Assembly: GCA_937899995.1 (NCBI GenBank)
Contig: CALCCK010000062.1
Span: 1 to 37,683, forward strand
Length of the DNA: 37,683 bases
Source: an uncultured Gammaproteobacteria bacterium
GTDB lineage: Bacteria; Pseudomonadota; Gammaproteobacteria; PS1; Pseudothioglobaceae
Reading direction: 5' to 3'
Every line of letters starts with the position of its first letter. Position 1 is the stretch's first letter. The notes below the pieces were generated by a model. The model searched no databases, was not told where the DNA came from, and was given only the letters and a program-made list of their open reading frames with translations. Positions 31,546 to 37,683 of this stretch are shown one piece after another. The translations under genes were made by a program, and so were the position numbers.

Positions 31546-31561
31546 AACTCATTATTGAGTT
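31546..31561 (-). terminator. Intrinsic terminator downstream of the 31614-31850 gene
   Basis: On the minus strand, AACTCA-ATAA-TGAGTT followed by T-rich tract. Confidence 0.7.
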
Positions 31562-31613
31562 CATATTTATAGCCCTTTCCTTATAAAAAGATAGAGCTAA
31601 AAATTCCTTGTCG

Positions 31614-31850
31614 TTAATCGCAGCTTGGCTCCTCTTCAAGATCATGTTGTGTATAAAAATCCATGACACATAATTCACGCTGGTTATCATCTAAATCTTC
31701 ACAAAAAGATTTAGCACCATCACGTATTACTTGCTTCATACTTTCTGAATCACTATTTCCTAGAGGAGTAATATTCTCACCACTCATGTGTGCCATCAAA
31801 TTTACGTTAAGACCCAATACAAGACTCATTAACACAATTATTTTTTTCAC
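31614..31850 (-). CDS. Small hypothetical exported protein with three cysteines in the mature part
   Basis: 78 aa; signal peptide MKKIIVLMSLVLGLNVNLMA; AAGGAGAAAG-type RBS upstream. Confidence 0.65.
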   Translation of the reverse strand: MKKIIVLMSLVLGLNVNLMAHMSGENITPLGNSDSESMKQVIRDGAKSFCEDLDDNQRELCVMDFYTQHDLEEEPSCD

Positions 31851-31954
31851 TTTCTTTCTCCTTCGTTGTTAGTTAATTTTTAGTTTAACTTGGGCCGTAA
31901 AATCTTACTTATACCGTGCTAAGTATACAATTACAAGTTTTTTCATATATATCT

Positions 31955-31970
31955 GTATATTAGAATATAC
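31955..31970. promoter_or_regulatory. Perfect palindrome GTATATT-AG-AATATAC
   Basis: Read directly in the intergenic region upstream of the 31614-31850 gene. Confidence 0.45.
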
Positions 31971-32010
31971 CAATTTAACTATGGAATATAGCAATTTAAC
32001 TATGGAATAT
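31963..32010. repeat. 21-bp tandem repeat, about 2.3 copies (GAATATAsCAATTTAACTATG)
   Basis: Copies at 31963-31983 and 31984-32004, partial GAATAT at 32005-32010; one mismatch. Confidence 0.9.
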
Positions 32011-32049
32011 ATTACAGTAAAAATAAGCTATAAAAATTTAAGATAATTA

Positions 32050-32487
32050 CTAAATTTTATCCATTGCTTGGTTAGCGAGGGAATCTGCCATTTCGTTACC
32101 TTCATCACCACTATGGCCTTTAATCCAATGCCAGTGCACATTATGTCTAGTGTTGACCTCATCAAGCTTTTGCCATAGATCAACATTTTTCACTGGTTTT
32201 TTATTGGCGGTCTTCCAACCCCTTAACTTCCAGCCCTTGATCCACTCGTTAATCCCACTCATTACATATTTAGAATCGGTATATAAATCGATATCAATCG
32301 TGCTTGACTTGATGGCTTCTAACGCTTTAATGGCTGCTGTTAATTCCATTCGATTGTTGGTGGTATCTTTTTCACTACCTTTGAGTTTTTTATCATGATC
32401 GCCGTATCGAAGCCACGCACCCCAACCGCCAATGCCAGGATTACCTCGACAACCGCCATCGGTATAGATAATTATTTTATTCATCAA
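32050..32487 (-). CDS. rnhA: Ribonuclease HI
   Basis: [53 protein letters not shown]. Confidence 0.98.
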   Translation of the reverse strand: MMNKIIIYTDGGCRGNPGIGGWGAWLRYGDHDKKLKGSEKDTTNNRMELTAAIKALEAIKSSTIDIDLYTDSKYVMSGINEWIKGWKLRGWKTANKKPVKNVDLWQKLDEVNTRHNVHWHWIKGHSGDEGNEMADSLANQAMDKI

Positions 32488-34243
32488 TGTTGATTTGTAA
32501 CCAATATTCTAACAATGCCAAATGCCAAAGTCGGGATCCATTCAGTGCTGTCATATAGTGTTCTGGCTGATTAATCACTTTTTGTACAAAATCTTGATTA
32601 TAAACGCCTCGATTAATACACTGGGTGGAGTTCAAAATATCTGCCATAAAAGTTAAAAACTCACCGCGTACATATTTGAGTGCCGGCATTGGAAAATAAC
32701 CCTTCTTGCGATCAATCACACTATCGGGTAATAAACCACGGGAAATTTGTTTAAGTGGATGTTTACCATCTTCACTCATCTTTAAACTAGGTGAAATGCT
32801 CAGTGCATGCTCCACCAATTGATAATCCATAAATGGTACGCGGGCTTCTAAGCCCCAAGCCATGGTCATGTTATCAACGCGTTTAACAGGGTCATCCACC
32901 ACTAAACGGGTGATGTCAGTACGAAAAACCTTATCCATAAACTCATCAGCATTGGCTTTGGCAAACTCTTTATTCAACCAAGCTTCAGTATGGTTGCCAG
33001 AGTGATACTTTTGATTAACTGTTTGTAAATACTCTTCATAAGGTCGATCCACATAATGCTTAGAAAAGCGCTCTATCTCAGTGCCTGATTCGGCTTGCAT
33101 GTGTGGATACCAAAAATACCCCGCAAAGGCTTCATCAGCGCCTTGCCCTGATAACACTACTTTAATCTGTTTGGATACTTGCTCTGAAAGTAGATAAAAA
33201 GCCACCGCATCTTGACCCACCATTGGCTCTGCCATATTGGCCACTACCTCACCCAAACGCGGTAATACTTGCGAATTACTCACCACGTATTTTTCATGAG
33301 TGGTGTTAAATTTTTTAACAATTTGATCAGAATATTCAAACTCAGACCCTACCTCGTCATCAATATCTTCAAAGCCTATCGAGAAAGTACGAATATCTTG
33401 GTGTCCTGCCTCATGCAGCAAACCCACCAAAAGTGAAGAGTCTAAACCACCAGATAACAACACGCCAATAGGTACATCAGAAGCATTCATTCTTTTAAGT
33501 ACGGCTTTGGTTAACAACTCATGCGTGCGTTCAATATGTTCATCATCACTCAACTCAGATCTTTGTGCCCTAGGCTGCCAATAAGTTTTTTCTACCACTT
33601 TGCCTTTAGCATCAATCATCAAGGTGGTGGCTGGTTTGATTTTATTCACTCCATTTAAAATTGTATTAGGCGCAGGTACCACACCATGTAAAGACAACTG
33701 TTGCTGTAGTGCGACCGAATTAATACCCGTATCAGCACCAACAGCCACCAAGGCTTGAGTGTTAGAAGCGAAACTAAAGGCCTGATCAGTCAAACTAAAA
33801 TACAAGGGTTTAATCCCCATACGGTCGCGTGCAACAAATAGCTGATTGGTTCTTTGATTCCAAATACAAAAAGCAAACATGCCATCTAAATGGGTAACAC
33901 AGCTCTCACCCCAAAAATGGTAGGCTTTAATAATGACTTCTGTATCTGAATGTGAAAAGAAGGTGTAGCCTTGTTTGATTAAATCTTGGCGTAAAGACTG
34001 GTAGTTATAAATCGTACCATTAAAGACCAATACCAGATCTAGCGTTTCATCCATCATTGGCTGTGCGCCATAATTTGATAGATCAATAATACTAAGGCGT
34101 TGATGGCCAAAACCAATCTTGCCTTCTACCCATTGCCCAGAAGCATCTGGACCGCGACGAGCGATCTTTTTCATCATCGTGCTTAATGCTTCAGACTGAA
34201 CTGACTTGTTATCAAATCTTAGCTGGCCGCAAATACCACACAT
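32477..34243 (-). CDS. asnB: Asparagine synthase (glutamine-hydrolysing)
   Basis: [37 protein letters not shown]. Confidence 0.95.
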   Translation of the reverse strand: MCGICGQLRFDNKSVQSEALSTMMKKIARRGPDASGQWVEGKIGFGHQRLSIIDLSNYGAQPMMDETLDLVLVFNGTIYNYQSLRQDLIKQGYTFFSHSDTEVIIKAYHFWGESCVTHLDGMFAFCIWNQRTNQLFVARDRMGIKPLYFSLTDQAFSFASNTQALVAVGADTGINSVALQQQLSLHGVVPAPNTILNGVNKIKPATTLMIDAKGKVVEKTYWQPRAQRSELSDDEHIERTHELLTKAVLKRMNASDVPIGVLLSGGLDSSLLVGLLHEAGHQDIRTFSIGFEDIDDEVGSEFEYSDQIVKKFNTTHEKYVVSNSQVLPRLGEVVANMAEPMVGQDAVAFYLLSEQVSKQIKVVLSGQGADEAFAGYFWYPHMQAESGTEIERFSKHYVDRPYEEYLQTVNQKYHSGNHTEAWLNKEFAKANADEFMDKVFRTDITRLVVDDPVKRVDNMTMAWGLEARVPFMDYQLVEHALSISPSLKMSEDGKHPLKQISRGLLPDSVIDRKKGYFPMPALKYVRGEFLTFMADILNSTQCINRGVYNQDFVQKVINQPEHYMTALNGSRLWHLALLEYWLQINIDE

Positions 34244-34307
34244 ATCAAACTTAGAGAGAATGTAAAATAAGCTTATTTTAGCAAGTAATAATTAGGACTT
34301 TAATGTA

Positions 34308-35708
34308 ATGGCACAAACACTCTACGATAAATTAATGGCGGCACACGTGGTACGTGAAGAGGCAACCACGGCGCTTATCTATATTGATCTACAGTTGATT
34401 CATGAAGTTACCTCACCTCAAGCCTTTGAGGGGCTGGAAATAGCTGGCAGAAAGCCTTGGCGTCTTGATGCCAATTTGGCTGTGCCGGATCATAATGTAC
34501 CTACCACGGAGCGCTCAAGTGGTGTTGCAGGTATTGAAGATCCGATTTCAAAACTACAAATTGAAACGCTGGATAAAAATTGTGCAGTTTTTGGTATTAA
34601 TGAAATTACAATGAATGATATTCGCCAAGGCATTGTGCATGTGGTTGGCCCTGAGCAAGGTGCTACACTGCCAGGTATGAGTATCGTCTGTGGAGACTCA
34701 CACACTTCTACTCATGGTGCATTAGGTGCATTAGCTTTTGGTATTGGTACTTCTGAAGTTGAACATGTGCTCGCCACTGGTTGCTTGTGGCAATCTAAAT
34801 CTAAGAATTTAAAAATCGAAGTGAGTGGCGAATTAAATGAATTTGTTAGCGCCAAAGATGTGGCGCTATATATTATTGGCCAAATCGGCACAGCAGGTGG
34901 TACCGGTTATGCCATTGAATTTGCTGGTACAACTATTCAAGATTTAAGTATTGAAGGGCGTATGACGCTTTGCAACATGGCAATTGAGGCTGGCGCGCGC
35001 GTGGGTATGGTGGCTGTAGATGACAAAACCATTGAATACGTTAAAGGCCGCCCAATGGCGCCAACAGGTGATAAGTGGGATAAGGCTGTCGAATATTGGC
35101 ACACATTGCATTCTGACGAAGGTGCTCATTTTGATCAAATTATTAGTTTTAACGCTAAAGACATTAAACCACAAGTTACCTGGGGTACCTCACCAGAAAT
35201 GGTCATTGGGCTAGATGGTACTGTGCCTGATCCAGACAAAGAAACCGACCCGGTCAAAGCAGAAAGCATTCGTACTGCGCTAAGCTATATCCATCTAAAG
35301 GCAAATACACCAATCAACACAGTCAACATTGATAAAGTCTTTATTGGTTCTTGTACCAACTCTCGTATTGAAGATTTGCGTGCGGCGGCTGCGGTCACAA
35401 AAGGTAAACACATTGCTGATAATATCAAACTGGCTTTGGTGGTACCTGGCTCAGGTTTGATCAAAAAACAAGCCGAAGACGAAGGTTTAGATAAAATATT
35501 TACCGATGCAGGCTTTGAATGGCGCGAGGCTGGATGTTCTATGTGTCTTGCCATGAATGCTGATAAATTAGAGCCTGGAGAGCGCTGTGCATCTACCTCT
35601 AATCGTAACTTTGAAGGTCGCCAAGGGCAGGGCTCATTCACACATTTGGTTAGCCCTGCAATAGCGGCGGCGAGTGCAATTGCCGGTCATTTTTCGGAGG
35701 TTAACTAA
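34308..35708 (+). CDS. leuC: 3-isopropylmalate dehydratase large subunit
   Basis: [50 protein letters not shown]. Confidence 0.98.
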   Translation: MAQTLYDKLMAAHVVREEATTALIYIDLQLIHEVTSPQAFEGLEIAGRKPWRLDANLAVPDHNVPTTERSSGVAGIEDPISKLQIETLDKNCAVFGINEITMNDIRQGIVHVVGPEQGATLPGMSIVCGDSHTSTHGALGALAFGIGTSEVEHVLATGCLWQSKSKNLKIEVSGELNEFVSAKDVALYIIGQIGTAGGTGYAIEFAGTTIQDLSIEGRMTLCNMAIEAGARVGMVAVDDKTIEYVKGRPMAPTGDKWDKAVEYWHTLHSDEGAHFDQIISFNAKDIKPQVTWGTSPEMVIGLDGTVPDPDKETDPVKAESIRTALSYIHLKANTPINTVNIDKVFIGSCTNSRIEDLRAAAAVTKGKHIADNIKLALVVPGSGLIKKQAEDEGLDKIFTDAGFEWREAGCSMCLAMNADKLEPGERCASTSNRNFEGRQGQGSFTHLVSPAIAAASAIAGHFSEVN

Positions 35709-36322
35709 TGCAAAAATTTACCACCATAACTTCAATTACTGCGCCACTAGATAGAGCAAATATTGATACAGATGCCATCATCCCTAAGCAGTTTTTAAAA
35801 TCCATTAAACGCTCTGGCTTTGGCCCTAACTTATTTGATGAATGGCGTTATCTTAATCATGGAGAAGTCGGTATGGACAACTCTAAGCGTCCAATTAATA
35901 AAGATTTTGTACTTAATCAGCCAGAATATCAAGGTGCACAAATACTACTGGCACGTGAAAACTTTGGCTGTGGCTCCTCGCGTGAACACGCACCCTGGGC
36001 ATTAGAAGATTATGGCTTTAAAGCGATTATTGCACCAAGTTTTGCTGATATTTTTTATAATAACTGTTTTAAAAATGGCCTCTTGCCGATTGTGCAAAAC
36101 AATAATGTTATGGATGAATTGTTTGGTTTTAAAGGTGAAATCACCATTGACCTTAAATCACAAAGCATAGATGCCAATGGCAAAAAATATACTTTTGAAG
36201 TGGATGCTGAGCGCAAAAGACGCCTACTCAATGGCTTAGATGATATTGATCTGACTTTACAATATACAGACGATATTAAAGCCTTTGAGAAGAATTATTT
36301 TAAAACCTATTCTTGGTTATAA
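35708..36322 (+). CDS. leuD: 3-isopropylmalate dehydratase small subunit
   Basis: [30 protein letters not shown]. Confidence 0.98.
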   Translation: MQKFTTITSITAPLDRANIDTDAIIPKQFLKSIKRSGFGPNLFDEWRYLNHGEVGMDNSKRPINKDFVLNQPEYQGAQILLARENFGCGSSREHAPWALEDYGFKAIIAPSFADIFYNNCFKNGLLPIVQNNNVMDELFGFKGEITIDLKSQSIDANGKKYTFEVDAERKRRLLNGLDDIDLTLQYTDDIKAFEKNYFKTYSWL

Positions 36323-36332
36323 TCTTTAACAA

Positions 36333-36920
36333 ATGATTGGGCAGCTCACAGGAAAAATACTCAGTAAAAACCCACCCGAGGTTCTACTTGAGGTTGGTGG
36401 TATCGGTTATGAAATCTTGTGTCCGATGTCGACTTTCTACGAAATGGGTGCTGACACAAACTTGATGTTACATACACATCTCCAGGTTAAAGAAGATGCG
36501 CATACCTTATATGGCTTTATTTCCAAAGATGAAAAAACCTTATTTAGAGAATTAATCAGAGTTAATGGTATTGGCCCTAAAGTAGCGCTTGCCATTCTTT
36601 CACATCTGAATATTGCTTCACTGATGAATGCGGTGGCGATGGAAGACGATGTACTACTAGCAAAAACCCCAGGTATTGGTAAAAAAACAGCGCAAAAATT
36701 GATTGTTGAACTTAAAGATCGATTAGAGAAATTAGAACTCAGTAGTACGCAACATCAAAAAATTACGGGTAGCAATACCAATCCAAATACTCAAAAAGCA
36801 TCGAGCGCATTACAAGCACTTGGCTTTAAAGTTAAAGAGGCTGATAAAATGCTTGATGCCATCAGTGATGACTCACTCTCAACTGAAGAACTAATTCGCT
36901 TAGCATTACGAAATAAATAA
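36333..36920 (+). CDS. ruvA: Holliday junction branch migration protein RuvA
   Basis: MIGQLTGKILSKNPPEVLLEVGGIGYEI; GIGPKVALAIL, TPGIGKKTAQKLIVELKD. Confidence 0.97.
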   Translation: MIGQLTGKILSKNPPEVLLEVGGIGYEILCPMSTFYEMGADTNLMLHTHLQVKEDAHTLYGFISKDEKTLFRELIRVNGIGPKVALAILSHLNIASLMNAVAMEDDVLLAKTPGIGKKTAQKLIVELKDRLEKLELSSTQHQKITGSNTNPNTQKASSALQALGFKVKEADKMLDAISDDSLSTEELIRLALRNK

Positions 36921-36964
36921 AATCTAATTAAGTATAAAAACTTTAGGCTTGCTATAATCGAGGT

Positions 36965-37581
36965 ATGCTTAAAGTCTTCTTGCTGCTATTTTTTATGCCT
37001 GCCATGGTTTTATCACACCCAATGGATGAGCTAAATACTGCCTATTCTAATAAAGGCTCTGATTACCAGCCTAGAACACGTCATATAGACGAAGATGGTA
37101 AGGCAAAATTTGTCAACCACCTTATTCTCTCTGACTCACCCTACCTACTTCAACATGCACACAATCCAATTAATTGGTACAGCTGGTCAGACGAAGCATT
37201 TAACAAAGCACGCACAGAAAATAAGCTAATTTTTCTCTCTATTGGTTATGCAACCTGTCATTGGTGTCATGTCATGGAAGAAGAAAGTTTTGAGGATTTA
37301 GAAGTGGCTAAGCTAATGAATCAACACTTTATTGCCATTAAGGTGGATCGTGAAATCCAACCTGATGTTGATGCTACCTTTATGAATATTTCTCAACTAA
37401 CAACTGGTAGTGGTGGTTGGCCACTGAATGTATTCTTAACACCTGATGGCCGTTCATTCCTAACTGATACTTACATTACTAAAGAGCGATTAATATCAGT
37501 CATTCCTCAACTACAACACTTATGGCAGAATGAAACTGGGAAAATTACCGCACTTGCCGATCGAACCGTGCAAATGGTAGA
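36965..37581 (+). CDS. DUF255 (YyaL/spermatogenesis-associated 20-like) thioredoxin-domain protein, N-terminal part only, truncated by contig end
   Basis: Signal peptide; [44 protein letters not shown]. The supplied ORF's C-terminus [22 protein letters not shown] is adapter-encoded. Confidence 0.9.
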
Positions 37582-37683
37582 AGAGCGGAAGAGCACACGT
37601 CTGAACTCCAGTCACAAGCCTATCTCGTATGCCGTCTTCTGCTTGAAAAAAAAAAAACAGAGAACATAAACGCAGACGGTTCC
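37582..37683 (+). other. Non-genomic: reverse-complement Illumina Read2/index/P7 adapter (37582-37645), poly-A run-on and low-quality tail
   Basis: AGAgCGGAAGAGCACACGTCTGAACTCCAGTCAC-AAGCCT-ATCTCGTATGCCGTCTTCTGCTTG-A(12); one mismatch to the standard adapter at 37585. Confidence 0.98.

Overview
This is an AT-rich gammaproteobacterial contig. It looks SUP05/Thioglobus-like or like a related sulfur-oxidiser or symbiont, but that is inference from gene content and no taxonomic search was run. Most of it is dense housekeeping sequence: dnaQ (partial), ubiD, a tRNA-Pro/Arg/His cluster, hslO, an RluA-type synthase, lemA plus an M48 protease, map, aspS, nadA, yebC, purL, grxD, trhO, dxs, ispG, rlmN, an HU gene, smpB/ratA, rnhA, asnB, leuCD, ruvA and a partial DUF255 gene. 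Both contig ends are Illumina adapter carrying the same 6-nt index, so the first and last ORFs have artefactual termini. The accessory parts are: (i) about 2.3-3.7 kb, an integrase N-terminus next to tRNA-His fused to a broken amidohydrolase, followed by a ~43-bp repeat found after two consecutive ORFs; (ii) 6.7-7.7 kb, a second amidohydrolase of the same kind, broken by several frameshifts; (iii) 28.7-31.9 kb, a co-directional block of five genes that all encode predicted exported proteins, including two tandem rhodanese paralogs with a CPPFC motif and a locally near-identical DNA tract. Hsp33 lacks two of its four canonical zinc/redox cysteines. I found no CRISPR array, no intact mobile element and no convincing complete new defence or biosynthetic system. 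The exported rhodanese block is the best candidate for an under-described system.
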